The position numbers were made by a program, and so were the translations under genes. A DNA stretch of 10,286 nucleotides from assembly GCA_903849835.1 (NCBI GenBank), contig CAINKA010000092.1, positions 1 through 10,286 of the forward strand, read 5' to 3'. This DNA comes from an uncultured Alphaproteobacteria bacterium. Lineage in GTDB: Bacteria > Pseudomonadota > Alphaproteobacteria > Rickettsiales > UBA1997. The notes under the pieces were generated by a model. It did no database searches and was not told the origin of the DNA. It saw only the letters and a list, made by a program, of their open reading frames with translations. Shown piece after piece: positions 1 through 7,237 of the stretch; within the stretch, counting starts at the first letter, position 1; each line of letters opens with the position of its first letter.

Positions 1-231
1 ATTGACAGCCGAAAAGAAAAAGCACTAAAAGCAGCGGAAATTTTTGCATGTATTGAGAGTGTTTTTGGGGAGAAGTTTATTAGGACTTACGCAAAGCCTA
101 CCTTTCGCTTCGAACTTCTGCGTTTCAAAAATTTTTTGAACCGCAGAAGTTCTTTGCAAAAGCGGCTTTGCGTAAGTCCTAATTTAATTAAAAAACTATG
201 TCAGAGTCTTCGTTTAAAATTCAAGAAATAA
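1..231 (+). CDS. 3' end of an unidentified gene with a repeat-derived tail
   Basis: A reading frame open from the left edge ends at TAA 229-231; the other two forward frames hit stops within the first 30 bases. The first 26 residues (through FGEKFI) look like ordinary helical protein with Lys, Glu and Ala, and the codons suit the AT-rich background. From about base 79 the frame enters the palindromic repeat. It stays open through it, adding about 35 residues including LQKRLCVSPNL, and then runs 34 bases into rsmI. I do not recognise the protein and can give no function. The native C-terminus may have ended near base 79 before the repeat arrived. It could also be a decayed gene end, or a chance open frame; coding upstream of base 79 is likelier than the overlap with rsmI. 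Confidence 0.42.
   Translation: MDSRKEKALKAAEIFACIESVFGEKFIRTYAKPTFRFELLRFKNFLNRRSSLQKRLCVSPNLIKKLCQSLRLKFKK
79..183. repeat. Palindromic element, copy 1
   Basis: This is a long imperfect inverted repeat. The outer arms, 79-98 and 164-183, are exact reverse complements over 20 bp (ATTAGGACTTACGCAAAGCC on the left). An inner stem pairs 112-122 with 142-152 over 11 bp, and 124-131 with 133-140 form the A/T-rich apex; only about 99-111 and 153-163 pair poorly. A second copy of nearly equal length lies at 2072-2175. The element sits between the preceding gene and rsmI, ending 14 bases before the rsmI ATG, and as RNA it would fold into a strong hairpin. Its frame in phase with the preceding gene has no stop. 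The form is like the Rickettsia palindromic elements (about 100-150 bp, in-frame, translated), but family membership is not established. Confidence 0.9.
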
Positions 232-1079
232 AGCTGGAAAAGGCTGCGCTTTACGTTGTGGCGACACCGATTGGGAATTTAGGCGACATCACTTTGCGCG
301 CCTTGCAAGTTTTAAATTCTGCGGATTTTGTGATTTGCGAAGACACTCGAGTCTCTTCGAAACTGTTTTTAGCCTACGAAATCAAGGAGAAAAAGCTGAT
401 CACCTACAATGATCATTGCGATGAAAAATCGCGGAAAAAAATTTGTGATTTGTTGGAGAATGGTCACTCGCTTGCTTTGATCTCTGACGCCGGAACGCCG
501 CTAATTTCTGATCCGGGGTATAAATTGATTAATTTCTTGCGGAGTAAAAATCAGAAAATAATTCCAATTCCGGGAGCCTCATCTCTGACCTCAGCCCTTT
601 CTGCATCTGGTTTGGCATGCGATAATTTTTTATTCATCGGATTTTTGCCGACTTCGGAAATTCAAAAAACAAAGCTGATAAAATCTCTGCCGAAAAATTT
701 TACTTTTGTTTTTTTTGAGTCGGCAAATCGCGTGGTAAAAACTTTGGAATCGATTAAAAAAATTTTAGGAAATCGAAATGTTTGTGCGGCACGCGAACTT
801 ACAAAAATGCATGAAGAAATTATTTCTGATGAATTGGAAAATGTGATTAAATTATTTGCGGATCGGCCATCCAGGCTGCGCGGCGAGTTTGTTGTGATCG
901 TCGAAAAATCCGATAAAAACGAAAAATCTTTTACACAAAAAGAGTTGATCCAAGAAATTTCTAACGCAATTTTTTTAGGGCATAGCTTGAAAGACTTATC
1001 TCAAAATTTATCAGAAATTTACGACGTGAATAAAAAAGAAATTTATAAATTAGCGCTGGAAATCAAAAATCCGCAGTGA
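198..1079 (+). CDS. rsmI: 16S rRNA (cytidine-1402 2'-O)-methyltransferase RsmI
   Basis: RsmI transfers a methyl group from S-adenosylmethionine to the 2'-OH of C1402 of 16S rRNA, near the ribosomal P site; it is cytoplasmic. The 293 residues match the usual family length (about 280-290). Motifs in order are ATPIGN (22-27), ICEDTR (46-51), DAGTPLISDPG (97-107, the family signature), PIPGASS (123-129), FLFIGFLP (144-151), FFES (172-175), ARELTK (198-203) and RGEFVVIVE (228-236). This is the tetrapyrrole-methylase fold; residues from about 240 form the small C-terminal RsmI helical region. The ATG is 14 bases after the palindrome and has no Shine-Dalgarno sequence. The first 16 residues lie outside the conserved core, which begins at LYVVATPIGN. 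yraN follows after 19 bases, a pairing with rsmI common in Proteobacteria, so the two are probably cotranscribed. Confidence 0.96.
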   Translation: MSESSFKIQEIKLEKAALYVVATPIGNLGDITLRALQVLNSADFVICEDTRVSSKLFLAYEIKEKKLITYNDHCDEKSRKKICDLLENGHSLALISDAGTPLISDPGYKLINFLRSKNQKIIPIPGASSLTSALSASGLACDNFLFIGFLPTSEIQKTKLIKSLPKNFTFVFFESANRVVKTLESIKKILGNRNVCAARELTKMHEEIISDELENVIKLFADRPSRLRGEFVVIVEKSDKNEKSFTQKELIQEISNAIFLGHSLKDLSQNLSEIYDVNKKEIYKLALEIKNPQ

Positions 1080-1098
1080 TTTGCGTCACAAAAAAACC

Positions 1099-1443
1099 AT
1101 GAAAAAAACCTACCAATTCGGAATCATTGCAGAAAAAATTGTGATGTTTTTTCTACGACTCAAAGCCTATCAAATCCTTGAATGGCGCTATAAAACTCAC
1201 TTCGGCGAAATTGATATCATCGCCAAAAAATCTCGAACTATTGTTGTGATTGAAGTGAAGGCGAGAAGTTCAAAAATTCTGTTCGAAGAAATGCTGCGTC
1301 CAAAACAAATCAAGCGCATAAAAAAAGCGGCAGAAATTTTTATCGCTAAAAATCCAAAGTTTCACAATCACGATTTACGCTTTGATTTCATTGAGGTGGG
1401 AAGGTTTTTTAAAATCCAACATCGGAAGAATTTTTTGCTCTAA
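1099..1443 (+). CDS. yraN: YraN family (UPF0102) putative endonuclease-like protein
   Basis: This is a 114-residue protein of the YraN/UPF0102 family, whose cellular role is not settled; it has a restriction-endonuclease-like fold. Visible hallmarks are an N-terminal G-x-x-AE stretch (GIIAEK, 8-13), GEIDIIA (36-42), the paired IEVKAR (51-56), a Lys/Arg-rich helix near 69-78 and a closing RFDFIEV (94-100). The Asp of GEID with Glu and Lys of EVK gives the D...ExK pattern of the nuclease superfamily, so metal-dependent nuclease activity is possible but inferred. I chose ATG 1099 because family members begin close to the conserved G-x-x-AE segment; an in-frame TTG at 1081, one base after the rsmI stop codon, would add six residues. 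No Shine-Dalgarno sequence precedes either. The gene probably shares a transcript with rsmI. Confidence 0.9.
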   Translation: MKKTYQFGIIAEKIVMFFLRLKAYQILEWRYKTHFGEIDIIAKKSRTIVVIEVKARSSKILFEEMLRPKQIKRIKKAAEIFIAKNPKFHNHDLRFDFIEVGRFFKIQHRKNFLL

Positions 1444-1450
1444 ACATGAG

Positions 1451-1479
1451 TTGAATTTTAGTGGCGCGCCCCCTAACTT
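1451..1479 (+). promoter_or_regulatory. Weak candidate promoter ahead of infC
   Basis: In the 85-base gap between yraN and infC, TTGAAT (1451-1456) and TAACTT (1474-1479) are 17 bases apart. The -35 matches consensus at four of six positions and the -10 at three, so this is weak. The spacer contains a GC-rich run (GGCGCGCC at 1463-1470) that stands out from the AT-rich surroundings. If used, the infC leader would be about 40 nucleotides. infC may instead be read from the rsmI-yraN transcript. Confidence 0.22.
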
Positions 1480-1528
1480 CGCGGCTCTTCGATAGTTTTT
1501 TACCTTCCTTTAATAATTTAATAACCTC

Positions 1529-2071
1529 GTGAGACCAACAAAACCGCAGCCGCAATCGGCAAACTCAAATAATTTTTTTAAAATTAACGAACAAATAAAA
1601 TCTAATGAGATCAGGCTTATCGATCACGAAGGCAAGATGTTCGGCATCACTACGGTTGCCGAGGGAATAAGGATGGCGCAAGAGGTTAACCTCGATTTGA
1701 TCGAAGTTTCTCCGACAGCTAAACCACCGGTTTGTAAAATTTCCAACTTCGGAAAAATGAAATATGAGATACAGAAAAAAACTGCAGATGCCAAGAAAAA
1801 GCAGAAGGTTGTAGAGGTCAAAGAGGTTAAGATGACCATCAATATCGGTAAAGGTGACTACAACACCAAGATCCGTCACACAAAAGAATTCATCGAGAAA
1901 GGAAACAAAGCAAAAATCAGCATTCGAATGAAAGGGCGCGAAATTACGCATCGCGATCTTGCAGAAAAAATGATGGTTGAAATTTTGAAAGACACGGAAG
2001 AATTTGCCAAACCCGAGGTAAACCCAAGGCTGGAAGGGATGCAGATGGTTGTTATTCTAATCAAAAAATAG
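1529..2071 (+). CDS. infC: Translation initiation factor IF-3
   Basis: IF-3 binds the 30S subunit, keeps it apart from 50S and checks start-codon and initiator-tRNA pairing. The 180 residues fit the family. The N-domain runs from about 18 to 85 with INEQI (19-23), RLIDHEGKMFGI (29-40), LDLIEVSP (55-62) and KPPVCKISNFGKMKYE. A Lys-rich linker (about 80-98) leads to the C-domain with KEVKM, KGDYNTKIRHTKEF, KISIRMKGRE and a closing LEGMQMVVILIKK. The start is GTG; an in-frame TAA at 1514-1516 leaves no other plausible start. A non-ATG start is notable because infC in E. coli uses AUU for autoregulation, and rare starts recur in this family. No Shine-Dalgarno sequence is present. The usual partners rpmI and rplT are absent. 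The TAG stop abuts palindromic copy 2, and the frame is the same as that of the downstream gdh. Confidence 0.96.
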   Translation: MRPTKPQPQSANSNNFFKINEQIKSNEIRLIDHEGKMFGITTVAEGIRMAQEVNLDLIEVSPTAKPPVCKISNFGKMKYEIQKKTADAKKKQKVVEVKEVKMTINIGKGDYNTKIRHTKEFIEKGNKAKISIRMKGREITHRDLAEKMMVEILKDTEEFAKPEVNPRLEGMQMVVILIKK

Positions 2072-2175
2072 TTAGGACTTTGCGTAAAGCATACCTTTTG
2101 TTTCAAACTTCTACGTTTCAAAAAATTTTTGAAACGCAGAATTTTTTTGCAAAAGCGACTTTGTGTAAGTCCCAA
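2072..2175. repeat. Palindromic element, copy 2
   Basis: This is the second copy of the element at 79-183, aligning along its whole length and into the flank (both continue AATTTAA). It is more diverged as a hairpin. The outer arms 2072-2080 and 2167-2175 pair at eight of nine positions. The apex is an exact palindrome, 2114-2124 with 2126-2136 (CGTTTCAAAAA and its complement). It starts at the base after the infC stop codon and ends 16 bases before the gdh ATG. It therefore forms nearly all of the infC-gdh intergenic space and would place a hairpin in the gdh 5' leader. The frame shared with infC and gdh has no stop inside the element. The left arm carries TTTGCGTAA where copy 1 has its reverse complement TTACGCAAA. 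Confidence 0.88.
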
Positions 2176-2191
2176 TTTAACAGTTTTAAAA

Positions 2192-5100
2192 ATGAAAAAT
2201 TTAACTGACAAAATAGTCGCTTTTTCACAAAAGAAAAAGCAGCCAAAAACTTTTATCGACTTCATAAAAATTTTTTATTCGGAAAATAAATCATGCGATT
2301 TTCTGAATTATTCCGAAGAAGATTTCTACAATGCCGCTTTGTTTAATTTTAACTTTTTTAGCACAAAAAAGTTGGGAGAATCAAAGGTTAGAATTTGTAA
2401 TCCCACGCTTGCACAAGATGGCTTCGAATCGCCACACACCTTCATCGACATCATCAATGGCAATATGCCGTTTCTCGTTGATTCGATAGTTTCTTATCTC
2501 GATAAGTACGGCGTTAAAATCAAAAATATTTTTCATCCGATTTATTCCGTGAGTCGTGATTCGTCAGGAAAATTTCAGGAAATTTCTGTTGCAGAAAATG
2601 CAAAACAAGAATCTGTAATCCAGCTTCACATTGACAAAACAACTTCCGTTTCTGACATCAAAATGTTGGAAGAAAATATCACAAAAATTTTAGAAACTGT
2701 GGCGCTAGCTGTTGGCGATTGGAAGTCGATGGTTGTTTTGGCTCAAAGGGCGCAAGAGCAAGTCGATAATGCAAAAACTATTGGAAAAAAAGAAAAAGAA
2801 ATTTCCGAAATCAAAGAATTTATTTCTTGGATTATTGATGGAAATTTCATCCTGCTCGGTGCGAAAGAATTCAACATCAAAGAAGGCGAAAAAAACGAAT
2901 ATTCTTTGGAAGAAGTAAAAAATTCCAGCTTCGGAGTTTTTCGTTCGAAATATGACGAATTAAGGCCTGACACGGTTAATTTATCCTGCGAAGAAATTCG
3001 AGAAGTGATAAAAAATCCTTACGTGATTGAAATTTTAAAATCGCGTTATCGCTCCAGAATCCACAGAGCAACAAACGCAGAAAGAATTCGTGTTCAAAAA
3101 ATTTCTTCCGATGGAAAAATTATTGGAGAATTTCGATTCATCGGACTCTTCACCTCGTCAGCATATCACAGTGATTTAAACTCGACTCCAATGTTGCGGG
3201 GTAAGGTTGCAAAGGTTATCGCAAGCTCTGGCTACATCAAAGAAAGTCACAATTACAAAGAGCTAATTTCGGTTTTAGAAAATTATCCGCGTGACGAACT
3301 TTTTCAAATTAGCGAGGAAGATTTGCTAAAAAATTCTACCGGAATCGTGGCAATTTGCGGACGTTCTCAAGTTAAGTTTTTTGCTCGTAACGATAAATTT
3401 AATCGCTTCGTCAGCTGTTTAATTTTTACACCACGCGACCGCAGTAACACTGATCTGCGCGATAAAATAAAAGATTATTTAGCATCGGTTTATCAAGGAG
3501 AAATCGCCGATTCTTTTGTGCAAGTCACAGACGCAAATTTAACAAGATTGCACATCATCGTCCGCACCAATAACGGCATTCCGCAAGTTGATGAATTGAT
3601 GGTTGAGCGTGAAATTACAAAAATGGCGAGAGTGTGGAGCGACGATTTACGTGAGTCCGTGAAAGATAAATTTGGTGATGCGCAAGCAATTTCTATTTTT
3701 GCAAAATATAAAAATTCTTTTTCCGTTAGTTACGTAAACCGCTTCGACCCTAGGCGCGCAGCGATCGACATTTCTCGCATCGAAGAAGCGTTAGAAAAAA
3801 AATCAGTTTTATTTAACCTCTACAAATCATCAGAACTTCTTCCTGAAGATGTCACTGAGTTAAAAATTTATTCGCCAAAACAAGAAATTATTCTTTCGAC
3901 AATCATGCCGATTCTTGAAAGTTTTGGCTTTAACGTAATCCAAGAGCACACCTACACAATCGATGTTGAAGAGGATGAAAAAATCAGATCAAAAACCAAA
4001 GTCTGGATTCATTATTTTCATTTAAATCTCAGCAAATCTGGTCAGAAATTTTCAGAAAAAATTAAATTAAATTTTGAAAAAACAGTTTCTTTAATTTGGC
4101 AAGAAGTCACGCAGGCTGGCTTTCTGAACAGGTTGGTAATTTCTGCTGATTTGCATTGGAAGCAGGTTTACATGCTTCGCGCTTACACCAGATATCTTTA
4201 CCAAATCGGATTTCGATACAACCAAGCCTATCTTGCCGATGTGATGGTGAAACATTTCGATCTCACAAAATTTTTGGTTGAACTTTTCGAAACTAAATTC
4301 GATCCATTCCTCAAAATTTCTCAGTCAGAAAGGCAGAAAAAAATCGAAAAAATTTCCGCACAAATCACCGAAGGTTTGAATAAAGTTAGCGATGTTACTG
4401 ACGATGCGGTGATCAGAAAATTCTTTGCCACAATATCCGCAACTCTGCGCACAAACTACTACCAATCCTCTGCCACAGCAGGTTTCAAAGGTTATGTCTC
4501 ATTCAAATTCGATTGCAAACAAGTTCCAGATCTGCCGCTTCCACTTCCTCACGCAGAAATTTTTGTTTACTCAACTCGAGTTGAAGCGATTCACTTAAGA
4601 GGCGGAAAAGTCGCTCGTGGCGGGCTTCGCTGGTCTGATCGTCATGAAGATTTTAGAACCGAAGTTCTTGGCTTGATGAAAGCGCAAATGACAAAAAATG
4701 CCGTGATTGTTCCTGTCGGTTCAAAAGGTGGATTTGTCGTGAAGCGCGACACGACAGGCTTCAGCCGTGATGAAATCCAAAAAGAAGGAATTGAATGCTA
4801 CAAAACTCTTCTGCGCGGGCTGCTCGATCTCACCGACAATGTCGTAAATAACAAAATCGAACATCCGCAAAATGTGTTGATGTATGATGCTACGGATCCT
4901 TATCTGGTGGTCGCTGCGGACAAGGGCACCGCAACTTTTTCTGACATCGCAAACTCAATTTCAGCGGAATATAATTTTTGGCTTGGTGATGCTTTCGCTT
5001 CTGGTGGCTCGGTCGGATATGATCACAAAAAAATGGGAATCACTGCGAAAGGCGGATGGATTTCAGTTCAAAGGCATTTCCGCGAAATGGGAATTGACAC

Positions 5101-7012
5101 ACAGTCGCAAGACTTCACAGCGATCGGAATTGGTGATTTAGCCGGAGATGTTTTTGGAAATGGAATGCTACTTTCAAAGCACATCAAGCTCGTCGCTGCT
5201 TTCAATCACATGCATATTTTTCTCGATCCAAATCCTGACACGGTAAAATCTTTTGCTGAACGCGTTAGGATGTTTAATTTGCCGCGTTCAAGTTGGATGG
5301 ATTACGATCAATCATTGATTTCCAAGGGTGGAGGCATTTTTGAAAGAAGTGCAAAATCAATAAAAATTTCTCCAGAAATCAAAATTATTTTGGCGACTGA
5401 AGAGGATGAATTAACCCCGACTGATCTGATCATCGCAATTTTAAAATCTCCGGTGGATTTGCTCTGGAATGGTGGGATTGGCACTTACGTGAAGGCTGCA
5501 GATGAGTCGCATCAAGATGTCGGCGATCGCGCAAATGACACGTTGCGCATCAATGGCAATGAGCTTCGCTGCAAAGTTATAGGCGAGGGTGGGAATTTAG
5601 GATTCACTCAAAAAGGTCGAATTGAATATGCTTTGGCAGGAGGTCGAATCAACACCGATGCAATGGATAACTCGGCGGGAGTTGATTGCTCTGACCATGA
5701 AGTGAACATAAAAATCGCCTTAACCGCTGCGCTTCGCAGCAAAAAAATTACGCTCGAAGAAAGAAATAAAATTCTAGAATCGATGACGGATGAAGTTGCT
5801 CACTTGGTTTTGAGTGACAATCGTTTACAGACTCAAGCAGTGTCAATCGCGCTTTCGCAAGGAGTTTCTGCGATTGGCGAGCAAGCCCAATTCTTGAACA
5901 AATTAGAAAAATCAGGATTGCTAAATCGCAAAATTGAATTTTTACCTTCGAAAAAAGAAATCGAGAAAAAACAGGCTGATAGAATTAGCCTTACTCGCCC
6001 AGAGCTTTGCGTGATGTTGGCCTATTCCAAAATGGATATTTACAACGCTTTGCTTTCTTCAAACTTGGTAAAAGATAAATATTTCGAGCATGAGTTGATG
6101 GAATATTTTCCAAGAATAATGCAAGAAAAATTTGCCGAAGAAATTCTGTCTCACCAATTGCGAAACGAAATTATCGCAACGCAAATTACGAATTTTGTCG
6201 TCAATAGAATCGGAATTACTTTCGTTAATCAAATCTGCCAAGATAGCGGATTCAGCATTCCAGACGTAGTAAAAAATTTAATCATTGCCTGCGATTCTTT
6301 CCGTTTAAGAGAAGTTTGGGAAGATGTTGAAAAGTTGGATGGAAAAGTTTCTTCCAACATCCAGATGCAAATGTTTTTGAGTGGAAATAAATTGCTGGAA
6401 AGGTCGGTGACATGGTTGCTGCGCAATCAAGCGAAAGGTGATGTTTCTGTGATGGTCACGCGTTTTAGAAAAATTGCGGATGAATTATCTGATGTGCTTT
6501 CGCAAGTGCTGGCACAAGCTTCACGAGATTCATTCGAAAGAAAAATTGAAAGATATTGCTTGAACAATGTTGATCGCAAATTGGCTAGCAAAATTGCCTC
6601 GATGGATCCAGTGGCTTCAGCTTTCGACATTGCAGAAATTTCTGCCGCATCAAATTTCGACCTCAAAACAATTGCGAAAATTTATTTCGCTGTCGGCACC
6701 AGATTTTCTTTGAAATGGTTGCGAACTAGAGTTTCAAATCTTGCTCTCGACAACTACTGGCAGAAGCTTTCAAGCAAAACAATTCTTGAAGATTTTTATT
6801 CTTACCAAATGCGAATTGCGAAAAGCATTGTTGAGTTTAGCTGCAATGACAAAAATCTTTGCGAAATAAATTCGTTAGAAAAATGGATCAAAGAAATCGA
6901 CTTTTTAGTCGAGCGTTTTGACAATTTTATTTCTGATTTAAAGGATCAGGCAAACCCTGATTTAGCCGTGTTTATCGTGGCTTTGAACAGATTGAAACCG
7001 CTGGTGAACTAA
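2192..7012 (+). CDS. gdhB: Large NAD-dependent glutamate dehydrogenase
   Basis: The enzyme oxidatively deaminates glutamate to 2-oxoglutarate and ammonium with NAD+, feeding amino-acid carbon into the TCA cycle in the cytoplasm. From ATG 2192 it has 1,606 residues, typical of the 180-kDa Bac_GDH class. The N-terminal ACT-like regulatory region includes MPFLVDS (92-98). The catalytic core has GGLRW (810-814), SDRHEDFR (815-822), KN (835-836) and VGSKGGF (842-848). The Lys at 835 and 845 match by position the substrate and catalytic lysines of small GDHs. Also seen are AADKGTATFSD (D910), the NAD-binding GIGDLAGD (979-986), LLWNGGIGTYVK (1090-1101), GEGGNLGF (1131-1138) and AMDNSAGVDCSDHEVN (1157-1172). 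A helical C-terminal region completes it. No break is seen. An in-frame TTG at 2129 would add 21 residues encoded by the palindrome; ATG 2192 fits the family length better. No Shine-Dalgarno sequence is visible. Confidence 0.96.
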   Translation: MKNLTDKIVAFSQKKKQPKTFIDFIKIFYSENKSCDFLNYSEEDFYNAALFNFNFFSTKKLGESKVRICNPTLAQDGFESPHTFIDIINGNMPFLVDSIVSYLDKYGVKIKNIFHPIYSVSRDSSGKFQEISVAENAKQESVIQLHIDKTTSVSDIKMLEENITKILETVALAVGDWKSMVVLAQRAQEQVDNAKTIGKKEKEISEIKEFISWIIDGNFILLGAKEFNIKEGEKNEYSLEEVKNSSFGVFRSKYDELRPDTVNLSCEEIREVIKNPYVIEILKSRYRSRIHRATNAERIRVQKISSDGKIIGEFRFIGLFTSSAYHSDLNSTPMLRGKVAKVIASSGYIKESHNYKELISVLENYPRDELFQISEEDLLKNSTGIVAICGRSQVKFFARNDKFNRFVSCLIFTPRDRSNTDLRDKIKDYLASVYQGEIADSFVQVTDANLTRLHIIVRTNNGIPQVDELMVEREITKMARVWSDDLRESVKDKFGDAQAISIFAKYKNSFSVSYVNRFDPRRAAIDISRIEEALEKKSVLFNLYKSSELLPEDVTELKIYSPKQEIILSTIMPILESFGFNVIQEHTYTIDVEEDEKIRSKTKVWIHYFHLNLSKSGQKFSEKIKLNFEKTVSLIWQEVTQAGFLNRLVISADLHWKQVYMLRAYTRYLYQIGFRYNQAYLADVMVKHFDLTKFLVELFETKFDPFLKISQSERQKKIEKISAQITEGLNKVSDVTDDAVIRKFFATISATLRTNYYQSSATAGFKGYVSFKFDCKQVPDLPLPLPHAEIFVYSTRVEAIHLRGGKVARGGLRWSDRHEDFRTEVLGLMKAQMTKNAVIVPVGSKGGFVVKRDTTGFSRDEIQKEGIECYKTLLRGLLDLTDNVVNNKIEHPQNVLMYDATDPYLVVAADKGTATFSDIANSISAEYNFWLGDAFASGGSVGYDHKKMGITAKGGWISVQRHFREMGIDTQSQDFTAIGIGDLAGDVFGNGMLLSKHIKLVAAFNHMHIFLDPNPDTVKSFAERVRMFNLPRSSWMDYDQSLISKGGGIFERSAKSIKISPEIKIILATEEDELTPTDLIIAILKSPVDLLWNGGIGTYVKAADESHQDVGDRANDTLRINGNELRCKVIGEGGNLGFTQKGRIEYALAGGRINTDAMDNSAGVDCSDHEVNIKIALTAALRSKKITLEERNKILESMTDEVAHLVLSDNRLQTQAVSIALSQGVSAIGEQAQFLNKLEKSGLLNRKIEFLPSKKEIEKKQADRISLTRPELCVMLAYSKMDIYNALLSSNLVKDKYFEHELMEYFPRIMQEKFAEEILSHQLRNEIIATQITNFVVNRIGITFVNQICQDSGFSIPDVVKNLIIACDSFRLREVWEDVEKLDGKVSSNIQMQMFLSGNKLLERSVTWLLRNQAKGDVSVMVTRFRKIADELSDVLSQVLAQASRDSFERKIERYCLNNVDRKLASKIASMDPVASAFDIAEISAASNFDLKTIAKIYFAVGTRFSLKWLRTRVSNLALDNYWQKLSSKTILEDFYSYQMRIAKSIVEFSCNDKNLCEINSLEKWIKEIDFLVERFDNFISDLKDQANPDLAVFIVALNRLKPLVN

Positions 7013-7020
7013 TTGTTTTC

Positions 7021-7045
7021 GGACGACCCCAAGGGTCGCCCCTAC
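7021..7045. repeat. GC-rich palindromic repeat after gdh
   Basis: CGACCC (7024-7029) and GGGTCG (7033-7038) form a 6-bp stem with a 3-base loop, extended by GG/CC across one mismatch. It begins 8 bases after the gdh stop codon. Read on the minus strand it is GTAGGGGCGACCC followed by a short spacer and GGTCGTCC. From memory this resembles a GGGGCGACCC-type dispersed repeat seen in many bacterial genomes. There is no T-run, so it is not a standard intrinsic terminator, although it could protect the gdh mRNA end. Confidence 0.6.
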
Positions 7046-7080
7046 AAACATCGTGGATCGATTATTTAATTTCTGGCCTG

Positions 7081-7110
7081 CCAAGCGTAGCTCGTAAGAG
7101 CGAAGCTTGG
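7081..7110. repeat. Palindrome abutting the tRNA-Leu 3' end
   Basis: CCAAGC (7081-7086) pairs exactly with GCTTGG (7105-7110), and inside it GCTC (7090-7093) pairs with GAGC (7098-7101) around a GTAA loop. The right arm includes 7108-7110, which encode the CCA end of the minus-strand tRNA-Leu. The precursor tRNA would therefore run straight into this hairpin. No T-run follows on either strand. It looks like a dispersed palindromic repeat that settled at a tRNA 3' end, or a trailer hairpin acting in processing; the sequence does not decide between them. Confidence 0.6.
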
Positions 7111-7194
7111 TGCGGTCGAGAAGATTTGAACTTCCACGGGTTTTACCCCACAACGACCTCAACGTTGCGCGTATACCAATTCCGCCACGACCGC
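7108..7194 (-). tRNA. tRNA-Leu (anticodon GAG)
   Basis: This is an 87-nucleotide type II tRNA read on the minus strand. The acceptor stem GCGGTCG (7194-7188) pairs with CGACCGC (7118-7112). Discriminator A and an encoded CCA (7110-7108) follow. The D-arm has GCG/CGC around GAATTGGTATA. The anticodon stem CAACG/CGTTG encloses loop TTGAGGT, giving anticodon GAG (7160-7158), which reads CUC and CUU leucine codons. The long variable arm (stem GGG/CCC) is typical of tRNA-Leu. The T-arm GGAAG/CTTCT has loop TTCAAAT with one G-T pair. It is the only gene on the minus strand here and is divergent from pntA. It has a strong promoter and a hairpin at its 3' end. Confidence 0.97.
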
Positions 7195-7208
7195 ATGCAG
7201 AAATAAAA

Positions 7209-7237
7209 ATTCTAAAATGCTAAATGCTAAATGTTAA
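7209..7237 (-). promoter_or_regulatory. Sigma-70-type promoter for tRNA-Leu
   Basis: On the minus strand, TTAACA (7237-7232) and TAGAAT (7214-7209) each match consensus at five of six positions, with an ideal 17-base spacer. Transcription would begin near 7202, giving a leader of about 8 nucleotides before the mature tRNA 5' end at 7194. The promoter lies inside the short heptad repeat between the tRNA and the divergent pntA. This is the most convincing promoter in the window. Confidence 0.7.

Noticed and set aside
1081..1098. TTG at 1081 as the yraN start
   Set aside because: ATG 1099 lies closer to the conserved G-x-x-AE segment and gives a normal family length; the TTG has no ribosome-binding site.
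2129..2191. TTG at 2129 as the gdh start
   Set aside because: The extra 21 residues are encoded by the palindromic repeat and match the translated repeat upstream of rsmI, not the GDH family. ATG 2192 gives the expected length.
1876..2265. Minus-strand frame spanning the infC end, palindrome copy 2 and gdh start
   Set aside because: It is opposite two real genes and the repeat, rich in Phe, Cys and Lys from A/T runs, with no recognisable domain.
7021..7045. GC-rich hairpin as an intrinsic terminator of gdh
   Set aside because: No T-run follows the stem on either strand; it is recorded as a repeat instead.
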